Shown: positions 53,483 through 64,000 of the stretch, one piece after another
How the letters are laid out: the number at the start of each line of letters is the position of its first letter
Numbering within the stretch: position 1 is the first letter of the stretch
Assembly: GCA_963921795.1 (NCBI GenBank)
Contig: OY997658.1
Span: 33,741,347 to 33,805,346, forward strand
Reading direction: 5' to 3'
DNA from: Nannobrachium achirus
Lineage: Eukaryota > Chordata > Actinopteri > Myctophiformes > Myctophidae
Length of the DNA: 64,000 nucleotides
Notes under the pieces: model-generated
Database searches by the model: none
What the model saw: the letters and a program-made list of their open reading frames with translations, nothing else
What the model was told of the DNA's origin: nothing
Program-made: the position numbers and the translations under genes

Positions 53483-56400
53483 TATCTGGAAACAAAAAGC
53501 ATGACTCCACATAAGCTATTATGACCTGACCACATGCTGAAAAATACCATTATTCCTAAAAGGATTATTCTCAACCGTGCTCAGAGGACTTTGTGAAGCA
53601 CTCTCTCTCCCTATGGAAAGTGGTCTGGTGAGGTGATGTTGAGTTTGAGCGATATAGTTCTGTGTGTCTTCCCGGCTCCACGCGGCTTTATGAGAGCCTA
53701 CATGCTGCTGTCTTGTTCTACTCTCTTTAAGCAGTCTCCCAAACATCTAACACCATGTTTTTACTGTGGCGCTCTAGCAAAATCTTTGAAAGTAGGGGCC
53801 AGGCTCTCCCAGGGGAGAGGGTACATCTCGGGTCCAGACAACCCCAGAAGGGGGGCAGCGGGGTATGTCTTATCGCAACTTTCACAGCTGTGTAGTATAT
53901 GCGATGGCTCAAATCTTCCTTGTAAAAGACGACAGGTTCAATTCTACAGTGTAGTTTTTTGCTGCGCAATCACCAGAGACTGAATAAACATGGAATCTGG
54001 TTAGACACAAGAAGTGCTTCCACCGACCACTGATACAACAAACACAATTAAAAATAATGACCAAGAATTATAAACAGAGCAGCTGGCCTTACGATGATAT
54101 TCTTCATGCTACCTCTATGCTGCAGCCACACTCACATGTGTCTTGTCTGCAAATAGAAAGATAAAAGCGTTGAGTGCGAAGATAGACGTTTTCAGCAAAC
54201 ACATCCCAGACGGGCCGTTCCCAGAAGCAGGACATTACGGTGGGGTGTTAAAATAAAGGACTGCGTTAAGAACAGCATCAATGAAAACCACCTGTTGTTA
54301 CAGGTATGAAACAAGACCGCAACAGCAGAACAAAGTGCTGTGGCGGGGCTTGAGGTTCTTTGTAGGGAGGGTTGGGGGGGAGCTTCTTGAAAGTCTGGTG
54401 TACACTAAAAAAGGACACCCCCAGTGCCATCTGAAAAGATCATTTTCTCCCTCCTTACAGCGCACAGAATTTATGGCAGCTATGACAATATGCTTACTGT
54501 TTAATAAGGACTCTAAGAACATCTGGATTCACTGCCAGTAACACAGCCTTTGTGAAGACAACGAGACTTAACTCTATTTGAATTTGTGGATGCTGTGCAC
54601 ATATTGCCACACAGTAAACACCTTATTTTAGTGTGTAAAAATGTACCCAAATGGACACTTACATGTACAAATGGACAATCTTTACACTCTCAGAATTAAA
54701 TGAACACGTACTGTACTGTAGGACCTCACTGTGTAAGGCTAATGTATATGCTGGCTTTCTCGCTTATAAATATTTCTCTCTAGATTTTCCATAACCCCCC
54801 TGAACGGGTTGCATGCTAGGACTCATTTTCTAGATTGCCTCTAAAGTGGATAAGTTGCAGTGATCATATAAACTTTGCAAATGATTGCAAACAAAGGCAG
54901 ATTTAAATACAGCCCAGAAACAGCATTGTGTGGAAATGAACATGAATGGTAACAGAAGGCCAAATGTCTTGGGGAGATATTTATATGCTGCAATCCCTTC
55001 TACTCTTTATGATCTGTATGTTATTATTTACAGCCTTGATGAATGTGCCTTATTTTGAAGTGAACTTAATATTGTTGGACAGAAGCGAGTGAACCTATCA
55101 ACACAGTATTATTTTAAACTACATCTCCCAAATTAAACACAGTATAGAACTCGGATACAATTTCAAGTTTAGTATAAATAAAAAAAAACTGACACTTTGG
55201 AATAATTACATTAGAGAGACAAAATATGACTGATGACCTCCATGTGATAGTCCACATGTGGTTACCAAAGCAAAACTAAAACGTGAGTGAAGATAACGAG
55301 AGGTGACATCGTAAAACTGGTCATAATTTACTACAATTGGAGCCTGTCAGAAGCCTATGGCTCAACCTTGAGGTTTTTCATAGAGCCTCAAACCCCAAAA
55401 ATCAAACAAGCAGAGCAAACATTCAGACGAGTCTGACGATTAATTGGCTAAATTGAAAACAAACCCCAACGTGCAGGGCAGAACATTTCAGTCGGTTCCT
55501 GTATTTATTTGGACCCCATTGGACCAGAAGAACCATGATAATTTTACAAATAAATACAAAAGGTCTGGCAATTGGACACACCTGCTAATACGTTTCCCCA
55601 GTGACAGCTAATGTGTCTCAGCCTCAAATATCCCATGCATAATTGCTGCGTAAGAGAGAACAGACGCGGGCGTTTGCACGTTTGAAGTGTTTATTTTTGT
55701 AGCCTTGGGATACTAAGAGGCTGCTAGTAAAAAGGCTGCCTGGCTAGGGTACCGCTTTACACATTGAGCGAGATGGAGATGGAGAGAGAGACTTGAGGAA
55801 TGGGAGCAGGGAGTTGAGGGTTTGTATGTGCCACCTCGTCTGAAGTGATCTTAACAGCCTCTGTGCTGACGTCAGAACCGCAGCTCTCACAGCTTGTCCA
55901 ACCAAACCCAATCCCTTCCTGTGTCAATCTTTCACACTGAGATGTTTGTTGGTTTTAAAGAACTAGAGGTTCGGGCCGCTACGAGGCCCTCACACTGCTG
56001 ATCCGACCAATAATATTATGTCCGAGTCATAGTGTTGGGCATGGGTACCCATTGTATCCATCTGTCTGTGTTCATATATGGAGATGTCTGTTTCTGTCTG
56101 TCTATCCTTTATGCCCATATATGGACATGCAATGACTTATTTTAAATACCACACATCTTGTGTTGTGTTTATAGCGAACTAAAGACAGTTGCTTTCCCTC
56201 TCAAAAGCACTTGCCCGTCGGGCAACCTGAAAGCAAACGCCAACTGTCAACCCCTGCAGACACTGTCACAACTCATAGTACAGTAGATACACAAACACAC
56301 ATGCACGCACACGATGTGAGGGTGCGGACTAGCCGATATCAACTCAGGACTCCTGCATAACTGCTCTCCACTCCTTCCTATCTGGCATCAGTGTCCCAGC

Positions 56401-56868
56401 TCTGTAGTCTTGCTAGCTGCGCTATCATGCCGCAGTGTGTCTACGTGGTGTGACTCCTTCCCCTCCGTGCTGTGCCTTAGGTTGGCAACCACAGTGTCAG
56501 ATCGCTTACCATCAGTTCCAGGTGCCTGACACAGTGCCCAGCCAGCCTCATCCTTCTCTCTCTGACCTTGTCCGTGACCTGCGGGAGGCCCTGTAGAGGT
56601 CCACATTTCTGATGTAATTAGCCCATTAAATCAAGTACCATTTGTACCAGTCTTCTGTAGCCTTTTCCTGCTGTAATGTGAGCATCCAATTCTAAACCCT
56701 TTACAGAAGTACTCGTTCTATTGTCGCCATGAGCAGCTACGTCTTGAGGTCATCTCCCATCTCAGATTTCCACTCTCTCCTCATCCCGTAAAAGTTATTC
56801 CAGGCAAGAGTCCTCCGGAACTTCATGTCCTGTTCTGTCAAGGCAATCCAGGCCCTAGATAGTTGACT
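53483..56868. other. 3.4 kb of single-copy-like sequence; possible conserved elements at 54880-55680
   Basis: It is the longest stretch here with neither microsatellite nor recognised transposon, except a reversed TGCCCATATATGGACAT fragment and TCATATATGGAGATGTCTG near 56073-56130. The 54880-55680 part is evenly AT-rich with motifs such as GCAAATGATTGCAAAC, TAATTGGCTAAATTG and CCCATGCATAATTGC, suggestive of conserved regulatory DNA. That is an impression only. Confidence 0.3.
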
Positions 56869-57082
56869 ATTATCGGCAGTGTTGAGCCTGAACGCGCTCA
56901 ATGAACGATCGTGCATGAACTCGTTCATATTTTGGGGCGAACGTGAAATGAACGTACTGTATTTCCTGCTTGATGAACGTTATTTCTGGCATTGTGAACA
57001 GCTCTCGTTCGGCTTGTTTGCACTGTGCCCGTCGTCTCCTCTTTCTTTGCAGTCACTTTGAAGTGCTGTGTGTGCGGCGCCT

Positions 57083-57137
57083 CCTCGTCCAACAGTAACA
57101 CATGCCTCGTCCTCGTCCAACAGTAACACACGTCGGC
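57083..57137 (+). repeat. 28-bp direct duplication
   Basis: CCTCGTCCAACAGTAACACA occurs twice, 28 bp apart. Confidence 0.85.
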
Positions 57138-57258
57138 CAAGTAAAGCCTGATTATTATACTTTGCCATACGACGTATTGCATGCCGAAAATAGCTGATCT
57201 TTAAGCTCACAAGGTGCTGCATCTACGACACGTTGTGAGCTTGTAGATCAGCTATTCT
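57138..57258 (+). repeat. GATCTACAAGCTC hairpin module with AAGTAAAGCC-type flank
   Basis: AAGTAAAGCCTGATTATTAT and the following CATACGACGT correspond to the inner block of the GTTGTCGGG-TIR elements. The module itself (57185-57258) runs GAAAATAGCTGATCTTTAAG, a CTCACAAGGTGCTGC centre, CGACACGTTGTGAGCTTGTA and GATCAGCTATTCTC. Confidence 0.75.
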
Positions 57259-57279
57259 CACCACTGGCGTAGCTACCCC

Positions 57280-57320
57280 GCCTTATGTCCCACTTGGGAC
57301 GAAGAGGATTAAGTAAGTAA
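57280..57320 (+). mobile_element. 41-bp retroelement 3' tail with 11-bp target duplication
   Basis: GTAGCTACCCC is present at 57269-57279 and 57321-57331. The insert between reads GTCCCACTTGGGACGAAGAG then GATTAAGTAAGTAA, a 3' tail with a short hairpin and AAGT repeats like those of fish LINEs/SINEs. It is an extremely 5'-truncated insertion into GCGTAGCTACC repeat sequence. Confidence 0.75.
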
Positions 57321-57331
57321 GTAGCTACCCC

Positions 57332-58380
57332 CTGCCAAGCCGGGCGAGCCCCAATGCGAGGTTTTCACCACACCGCCCCCCATCCACCGATCCTTCAAAA
57401 TTGGTTCAGAAAAAAACACCTTCAGTCAGCTGCTACTCGAAACTGGTAAAAGACCAAACTCATACTCCCCCCCCCCCCTTCACTGTAAATATCTTCTATT
57501 TTTTGTATTAATTTTTTCACTTTCTGTTATTGATGATATCCTATACAAAGTACTTTGAAAGTAGCCTACTGTGTTTTATCCGCCTGTCTTTACATGTTAT
57601 GAGATACATAAAGCGATTCCTGTGTAAATAAGCTGAGTGTTAAGCTTACTAGGATCTCATTTTAGTTGACCATGTACCAGTGAATTCATGTCATGAAACC
57701 TTTCCTATGCAACCTTATAATAAATTCTTCAATCAATCAATCCAACTATCAAGACCAAAGTTTTTTCGTGTTTCTACGGTTTACTTTTGACCTCAGGAAC
57801 AACACTTTGACTATAGCAGCAGTTGGCAGCACAGCGGCCGGCCGTCAAAACACTCAACACAATAAAATACAGTAGGCACAGCGGCCATCAGAACACAGTA
57901 GGTACAGTATAAATGCTATTAATTACCTTAGTTGAGTGGAAATTCTGTTCCTCCTCCTCCTCCAAGTCACGGACTGATCAACATCCTACTTGCTTCTGTA
58001 GCCTACAACCTTTTCTTTTTTAATTGCGCAGCGGGGGAAAAAAAATCAGATATTAGTTTCAGAGCCATGCTGTAAAAAAACTACCGATAAACAGCCTGAA
58101 GGCAGGTCTCACTCAAAGCTGAAGAGAGAAGATTCTTCATGCCTACCGCTAAATATAAACAGGAAACAGCAGGCCTCAAGCAACTGACCTGATTGGGCAA
58201 TCACTTAGCACTTAGTCTCGCGTAGCCAGACAACTATGCCACAATCTCTGAATGCTATATAGAGTCTGGAATAGCAGCTCCCGAACGGCGAGTATCGAAA
58301 ACGGGCATTAACGTTCAAAAAAATATTTTAAAATGTCATTTCTGCTAAGCAGCAAGCTAAACACGCTTATATGATTTTTA
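57332..58380. other. Interior of the hAT-type composite, unclassified
   Basis: AT-rich sequence with a C-run (57468-57478). No transposase or other frame was recognised. Confidence 0.4.
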
Positions 58381-59366
58381 TCTATCTATCTATAAATGCG
58401 AGAAGTCTCTGCGTGTCTGTCTGTCTGTCTGTGTGTCTGTAATCCGCGTATCTCGAGAACCGTTCGTCCCACCGGCTTCAGATTCGGCACGCGCGTTCCC
58501 CGCCGCGGCACGGAGTGCAGTGCCGGGTCTCGACCCGACCCGACGCGCGGTTTTCCCGAACCGGCGCGAAACGTTCGGAATCTCCTTATGCGGGGTTGAT
58601 TGTTGACATCAGGCTGTTCCGGAGGAAATCGGCGAAAGCTCTGACTCATTGTGACATCACTTCATAAAAGGCTCTGACATCACGTACGCCACATGAGTCA
58701 ACAAAAAATCTCTGTGAGTGTGTATGTATGTATGTAATCCGCGTATCTCGAGAACCGTTCGTCCCACGGGCACGCGCGTTCTCCATATATGGGCATAAAA
58801 TGAATGCCCCCATATATGGGCATAAAATGGATTGCAGACAGACAGATACAGATATCTCCATATATGGACATAAATGGACAGAGGCAAACAGATGGTCAAA
58901 GATCTCCATATATGGGCATAAAATGGACGCAGACAGACAGATACAGATATCTCCATATATGGGCATAAATGGACACAGGCAAACAGATGTTCAAAACGGG
59001 TCCTATGACAACAGGTGTGAGGTTTGCATTAAAGGGGGAACCGGCACTGTGTCTGCAACACAGTTGGAGGCACAGACAGATACTCCATATATGGGCATAA
59101 AATGGACGCAGATAGACAGATATCTCCATATCTGGGCATAAAATGGACCCAGAACTATAACTGCAGTGATCTCCATATATGGACATAAAATGGACGCCGA
59201 CAGACAGACAGACAGATACAGATATCTCCATATATGGGCATAAATGGACACAGGCAGACAGATGGTCAAAACGGGTCCTAAAGGGCGGGGCATTCATTCC
59301 CTATTTACATTGTTCCGAGTTGGCCAGGTCGCCGACTAGACGCTGGGCCGCCCGACCAGCTTCTAG
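58381..59366 (+). mobile_element. Non-autonomous Helitron, both ends visible
   Basis: The 5' end follows A: A|TCTATCTATCTATAAATGCG with (GTCT)n next. The 3' end has GCTGG...CCAGC as a stem (59343-59360), then TTCTAG ending at 59366 and a host T. Thus insertion is between A and T, as Helitrons do. The 986-bp interior has a repeated CGTATCTCGAGAACCGTTCG (58446, 58742) and the CCATATATGGGCATAAA minisatellite. There is no Rep/helicase frame. It lies inside the hAT-type composite and is therefore younger than it. Confidence 0.75.
58781..59275 (+). repeat. Minisatellite of CTCCATATATGGGCATAAA units (CArG-like)
   Basis: Nine units of about 45-57 bp in two alternating types, one with GACAGACAGATACAGATAT and one with GGCAAACAGATGGTCAAA. 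Eight contain the perfect decamer CCATATATGG (58783, 58810, 58858, 58906, 58953, 59085, 59173, 59228), and one has CCATATCTGG (59126). CC(A/T)6GG is the serum response factor (CArG) consensus. Any function here is unproven. Confidence 0.9.
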
Positions 59367-59993
59367 TTTATATAATGATAAATGTGTGTGATGTGAGACG
59401 GAAACGGAAGTGACGTGGGGGCTTCACTTCCGCTTCATCTTCGCACTCATCATTTCTTCCCCGGTCTGCCAGACTGTATGCTGGGAGCATTTGACCAAAT
59501 CGCGGAGGCAACCGTCTGGCCACGCGAGACTACTTAGCACTCGTCAAGAGGGGCAATAGAGTGTCCTCTCAATCCGGTGTGCATTTCAAAATAAAAGTTT
59601 TATTTCTTCTTGTTTAGTTTTTTTTGTTTGATGTTAGTAACTTTTGCCTTCACAATAAAAGCTAATAAGCTTTATGACAAGATAGACAGAAACGTGGGAA
59701 AGGATTACGGAATTGGTGACATTTCAAATTGCAAACATTGTGGGCACCTCAATGTTAAATTGGATGAAATAATTGCTGTGTGCGGTTAAATGGGCTGTCA
59801 ATAATTTTGACAAATAATAGCTTGCAGCAACGTATTGAAAAAAACTAAAATAGTTCAGTTTGCGAACCATGAACTTTAAAAGAAAAATAATAATAATAAT
59901 AATTATGAACTATGAACTGAACTAGTTAAATTTGTGAACTGAACTTTGAACTAGTTCATGTAGAAAGTGAACTTTCCCAACACGGATTATCGG

Positions 59994-60726
59994 CCCAGCA
60001 CTAGCTGGCTGGTCACCAATTGGGCTCCTAATGCGGCTCCACTTTAACAATAAAGGCAAAAAGCCAAAAAAATATCTATAAAGTTTGACTATTAGCTTGC
60101 TGCTATCTTCTCAGGAACACCATAGGCCCGAGAATGTTCATGAGTTTCCCCCGTTGGTGTCAAAAGCTTCTTGGAGGTGAAGCTCAGAACTAGAACTGCA
60201 CTCTGTCGAGGTGCCAACTTAAGGCCTGTGCACAAGTAGGCCATGTATGGCCTAAGCCAGAAGAGCACGCCATGAGGTGTGCTCACCCCTGGCATCACCA
60301 CTGGCGTGACATCACCACTGGCATCACCAGGAATGCTGGTCCCTCATTGGCTGTTAATGATGACATTGCCAGAAATGCTGGTCCCTGATTGGGCTACAGG
60401 CTTAAACAAACACAGACACGACATACGTACATACTCAGCAGAATGCAGTACTTGCGCGCTCTGCTGGCGCAAGTAATGAGCGCTCTCTGCTCGACTGGTG
60501 TGCGCACAGGGTGAATTCTGTGAGTTTCTCAGCAGAGGGTCTAAGACGGTTGAGGATCATCCGTTTAGCCGTCTCTGGATGTATGTGCACATACATACTT
60601 TAGAAGCTTAGGTGTCACTCTATCCTCCCCACAGCTCTTGCCACACTTAATGGTAGCTTTTTCCCTCAGGCAACTGATTGGCCCATCAAGTATAGGTAGG
60701 TCGAGAATTTCTCAAGACTCATTTTG
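59994..60726. other. Non-coding; possible SINE-tail remnant
   Basis: AACAATAAAGGCAAAAAGCC at 60047-60066 resembles the tail of the SINE at 36908 but nothing upstream of it is recognisable. Short TGGCATCACCA-type repeats lie at 60290-60340. Confidence 0.35.
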
Positions 60727-60935
60727 AACTGTTCCATCATACAAACACTGGGTCGGGACCCATTTGTAGGTCACGGACCAGTTTCTATGGGTCACAGCTC
60801 GAGTAAAAATCCCATTTTCTTCTCCTACATTTAAAAAATATTAATATTTCAAAGATCTTTTAAAAATATAAAAGTACAAATACATACGTCTAATCTTTCT
60901 TTTGGGTCTCAACCTGAAAAGTTTGGAAACCACTG
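60727..60935 (-). mobile_element. hAT-type element of the CAGTGGTTCCCAAAC family, without hairpin module
   Basis: GACCCATTTGTAGGTCACGG (inner side) and CTTTTGGGTCTCAACC through GTTTGGAAACCACTG match positions 2-318 in reverse. Where the other copies have GGGACCCAAGCTAGTG plus the hairpin, this copy runs straight into AT-rich sequence. Confidence 0.65.
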
Positions 60936-61399
60936 GTCCACAGCATACAGTATGCTGTATATACCATGGGGCCTGACCAAAACAAAAAACCTCCATATAT
61001 GGCCGGAAACTGCTCAGACTCCTGAGAATTACATCCATACACACAGCATTTCATTTAAGGCTCCTTTGTTCAATTTAGGAGCTAGACTTTCCACCAATCA
61101 TAAATCCTGTCTGCACCGGATGGTTCACAGAACATATACAAGGCCCGACTTAAGAAATAAGTACTGAGCTCAGCACTTCTCCAGTGCAACCCCACCCCGT
61201 CCTCCCATCACACTCCCATAAGTCTTCAGCCACACGTACACACCTGTCTGTAGAAATAAACACACACTCCCGCTTGATGAGCTCATATCTGCCGAGCCAA
61301 CTGAGACTCCTCTCTCTCAGGTGTCTGAACACACGCAGCATCACTTCCCACCTTCTCTGTTCACCATCACCCACTCTCTCCGTCCCAATGTCTCGCAGC
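60936..61399. other. Non-coding sequence, nothing recognised
   Basis: Contains one isolated CCATATATGG at 60992. No gene or other repeat. Confidence 0.45.
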
Positions 61400-61489
61400 C
61401 AGGCTGCCAGGGGCGTCACAAGGGGGGACTGGGACTGGGTTACTAGGGCCCAAGGTGCATGGAGGGGCCTTAATTATTTTATACTTTAG

Positions 61490-61553
61490 CTATTGAAAAA
61501 TAGCATATAAGCTCACAGCACGCTGCAAGCTTGTAGATCTGCTATTTTTGAAA
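61490..61553 (+). repeat. GATCTACAAGCTC hairpin module (shortened)
   Basis: TATTGAAAAATAGCATATAA, GCTCACAGCACGCTG, then CAAGCTTGTAGATCTGCTAT. Confidence 0.8.
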
Positions 61554-61792
61554 AGTCGTGAAAATGTGTGCATATCTTTGAATATATGTATTTTTTAAGC
61601 GAACATTTGTAACTCAAATGTTGCTTCTGGGGGGTCCCTGGAACTAAATATTTTGAGATGGGGGTCCGTAGCCAAATACATATCATTTTGGGGGTCATTC
61701 ACATGAAAAGGTTTGAGCACCACTGACATACGTAGAAACATAGGTTTAAAAAAAAAAACATAGAAGGATTTGAAATTGTCACAATGAAAAAA

Positions 61793-61860
61793 AGAAATAG
61801 CAGATCTACAAGCTCGCTTGTGCCGCACTGCGAGCTTGTATATCTGCTATTTTTCAATAG
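61793..61860 (+). repeat. GATCTACAAGCTC hairpin module
   Basis: AAATAGCAGATCTACAAGCT, centre CGCTTGTGCCGCACTGCG, then AGCTTGTATATCTGCTATTT. Confidence 0.85.
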
Positions 61861-61934
61861 TTAAAGCACAAGGGCCCCACAGTGAATCCTTGTACCCAGG
61901 GCCCAGAATTTGGCGCGACACCCCTGCTCGCAGC

Positions 61935-62210
61935 CCTCTGCCTCCCTTCCTCTCTTCCTTCTCATGCCATCGCTCCAGATGTTCTCCGGGAGTCACAGGG
62001 GCTCCATTAATCCTTCTCTCCTGTCAGACATCACTCTCATCAGTCTCCGCCACTACCTCTTTTCTCCCGCTCTCCCTCAACTGAGCAAGTAGAGCCTTCC
62101 TTGCCCACAGGTATCTCCATATGAGCACTTGCCCCGAGAGAGACACCATGTTTTCTTTAGGAAATGACTCATAAATTAGAGGAGCTCCCTGGCTGGCAGT
62201 GGAAGAGCGG
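61935..62210. other. Non-coding sequence, nothing recognised
   Basis: C/T-rich single-copy-like sequence. Confidence 0.45.
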
Positions 62211-62342
62211 CGCACGCACGCACGCACGCACGCACACACGCACACACACACGCGCACACACACACACACAAACAGTATCATGATATCCAAAATCCCAAGT
62301 GATATCAAGATTCATATCACAATATCAATATTGTCCAGTACT

Positions 62343-62395
<53 letters not shown>
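62211..62395 (+). repeat. (CACG)n/(CA)n arrays
   Basis: CACG then CA at 62211-62270 and a pure CA array at 62344-62395, separated by ATATCA-rich sequence. Confidence 0.95.
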
Positions 62396-62397
<2 letters not shown>

Positions 62398-64000
62398 GCT
62401 GCAGGACCATTCTGGATGTCACGGAACTGACGGGAGAAGGCAAGGAAACCAGATGGATCATATATGCCACAGTGCATAGGTTAGACTCAACAGGTGGGAA
62501 AGACATCTTTTATTATTCATCGGTCAGTGTCAAGCTTAAGATGGGTTAAACCTAAAAGAAAAATCAAGCACCAGGAGTCCTCAAACTTGCTCTACAGAAC
62601 TTTGATGTTTCTGAGGATTAGAAAGGGTCAAGTGGGAGTCACACGGTGAACCGTGAAGATGTATCGTAAAAAAAAGCCATAATACTGAAGCCAGTGCTGG
62701 AAGCTATGTATATGATCAGGGTCACACACACAGACACACACACACAAATCAAACAAGAAACAGGGAAGACCGATTGAGATGAATGGGACATCAACTACTT
62801 TTCCGTGGTGAGATTGTCCACTGTTTAAGTACTGTAAGCGTTGCCAATAGCATGAGGAGGGGAAAGGCCAAGGGGTCAGGAGGAGATGGGGTGTGATTAC
62901 AGGCCGCTCACAACTGGAGAGAGACAAGAGGGGGAAAAATCTCTCTACAATTACATTCCTCCAACTGAGACTTTATGGCCATGTGTGCTCCTCTCCGTGC
63001 TCTCAGGCTCTAGGATGGCTTTAAAAGACAGGAAAGGAAAAATCTTCAGCTTTAACTAGTGAGAGTTAAAGTCACTCCCCCCTACAACCCCCACCCCACG
63101 CACTGCCGTGAGATTTCCTCCCTGATTTATTGATGATGGGAATTTTTAACGTGTTGCGTGGGTTTGTCTTCAAAGATGACAAACAAACAGGGACAGAGGG
63201 AAGAATCCATGTGCAGTAAACTACATGCCAGAAATGTCTTAATTTAAGTAAAGCTGTAAAAACAAAGTCTGTTGATGAGTTATACAAGCTCTAAAGCCCT
63301 GGACCAGTTCCATTGTTAAAGTAAGGTTGTCCATGATGAAAACCAGGATGATGCTAGCAGCACTTATCTAGTGCTTTCTCATCATAGTTTATTTAGGGAT
63401 GATAGCATCACATTTTGAAGCAACAGTCATTTTGCATCAAAGACTGGCAACATTTCTGGCATTCTTTTGACTATAAACATGGGGGTATATTTTGTGTGAT
63501 TGCATATATGCTGAAAAGCTCTTTTGTTTAAATGCGAGGTGTCACCGTTACAAAATGGCAGCGGAAAACAGATCACAACTGCGCAGACACGCACAAACGT
63601 GTGCTCGTTCACGCAGCAACACAAAAGGCCCCTTCTCAAGCCCTCTTCAAGAAGTAATTTTTCGAGCAGCCCCTGGGGCTTGGCTGGCCACTGTTAGCAA
63701 CCTCCATTGTTTGGAGTTTATTATGGTACTGGCAAACGCTGGGCTTAATAATGGTGGCGATGGCGTCTTCCACTAAACAAGGACCACTGAGTCCAGCTCA
63801 CGCCCTCCAACCACTGGACTCTACACTGTGGCTCGGAAAACAACAGTTGACAGTACAGACAACAATGAGGTGCTGGAGTTCCACTCCCATGTAGCTGCCA
63901 AACACTTAAGTATGGCCTCAACAAAACTGCTTTACTCCATAAGAGACAGGTTTTGGCGCTTGACTTTGATTTAAGACGTGGGAAGATGGAATGTTCCCAT
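62396..64000. other. Single-copy-like sequence to the window end
   Basis: Only a short CA tract at 62724-62746. The 63492-63776 plus-strand frame has no domain, and the minus-strand frame over 63427-63639 overlaps it. No gene is supported. Confidence 0.45.

Larger units (their letters stand above)
56877..59985 (+). mobile_element. 3.1-kb hAT-type composite with perfect 8-bp target duplication
   Basis: ATTATCGG lies at 56869-56876 and again at 59986-59993. Between them the left end reads CAGTGTTGAGCCTGAACG and the right end GAACTTTCCCAACACGG, with subterminal TGAACTCGTTCA (left) and GAACTAGTTCA (right) blocks. No transposase was recognised. The interior holds later insertions: a hairpin module at 57185, a 41-bp retroelement tail at 57280 and a Helitron at 58381-59366. 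Confidence 0.85.
61400..61926 (+). mobile_element. hAT MITE, CAGGGGCGTCACA family, third copy
   Basis: The left TIR CAGGGGCGTCACA starts at 61408 and the right end TGGCGCGACACCCCTG ends at 61926. The 8-mer CTCGCAGC lies directly after it (61927-61934) and also at 61392-61399, 8 bp before the left TIR. This implies a target duplication plus an extra 8 bp (CAGGCTGC) at the left border. Two hairpin modules sit at the usual places. Confidence 0.85.

Overview
This is vertebrate non-coding DNA, most probably from a ray-finned (percomorph-type) teleost. The reasons are more than two dozen long (CA)n/(TG)n arrays totalling roughly 2.8 kb, hAT/Harbinger/Helitron non-autonomous elements with ends common in fish genomes, a tRNA-derived SINE with the fish-type 'CAATAAAGGCA' tail, and no compact gene structure. 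No complete protein-coding gene, rRNA or functional tRNA was found. Nearly all open frames are microsatellite read-through (Cys-Val, Thr-His, Ser-Leu or Arg-Glu runs) or sit in transposon debris. The window is probably intergenic or one long intron. One short stretch (3721-3806) has splice-like borders and an EF-hand-like reading and is kept only as a weak exon candidate. I saw no LTR/retrovirus-like or Polinton-like element.

Layout. 0-1.5 kb: a hAT-type element, a CA array, and a TIR-flanked element built around a 40-bp minisatellite. 1.5-17.7 kb: mostly single-copy DNA broken by large CA, GA and TGCG arrays, with one hAT-type element at 8.3-8.7 kb. 17.7-22.5 kb: two copies of a CAGGGGCGTCACA hAT MITE and one short GTTGTCGGG-TIR element. 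22.5-30.9 kb: a hAT-type element with another repeat inside it, a Helitron-like copy split by a hAT with target duplication, and a further Helitron-like copy. 31-41 kb: single-copy DNA with a SINE (15-bp target duplication), a Helitron 3' end and microsatellites. 41.8-48.7 kb: a hAT-type element, a Harbinger-like element whose unoccupied paralogous site also lies in this window, and a Helitron-like copy with a 444-bp tandem duplication. 50-53.5 kb: a GTTGTCGGG-type element and a ~670-bp fold-back hairpin. 53.5-56.9 kb: quiet AT-rich DNA. 56.9-60 kb: a 3.1-kb hAT-type composite with perfect 8-bp target duplications, containing a Helitron with an array of CCATATATGG (CArG) motifs. 60-64 kb: two more hAT-type copies, then single-copy DNA.

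The most distinctive signal is a short palindromic module: arms with GATCTACAAGCTC, outer flanks with GAAAAYAGC, and a variable CG-rich centre. It occurs at about 18 places in 64 kb, inside at least four otherwise unrelated transposon families, and is missing from one member of a family that otherwise carries it. It behaves like a mobile or shared hairpin cassette that I cannot assign to a described family.
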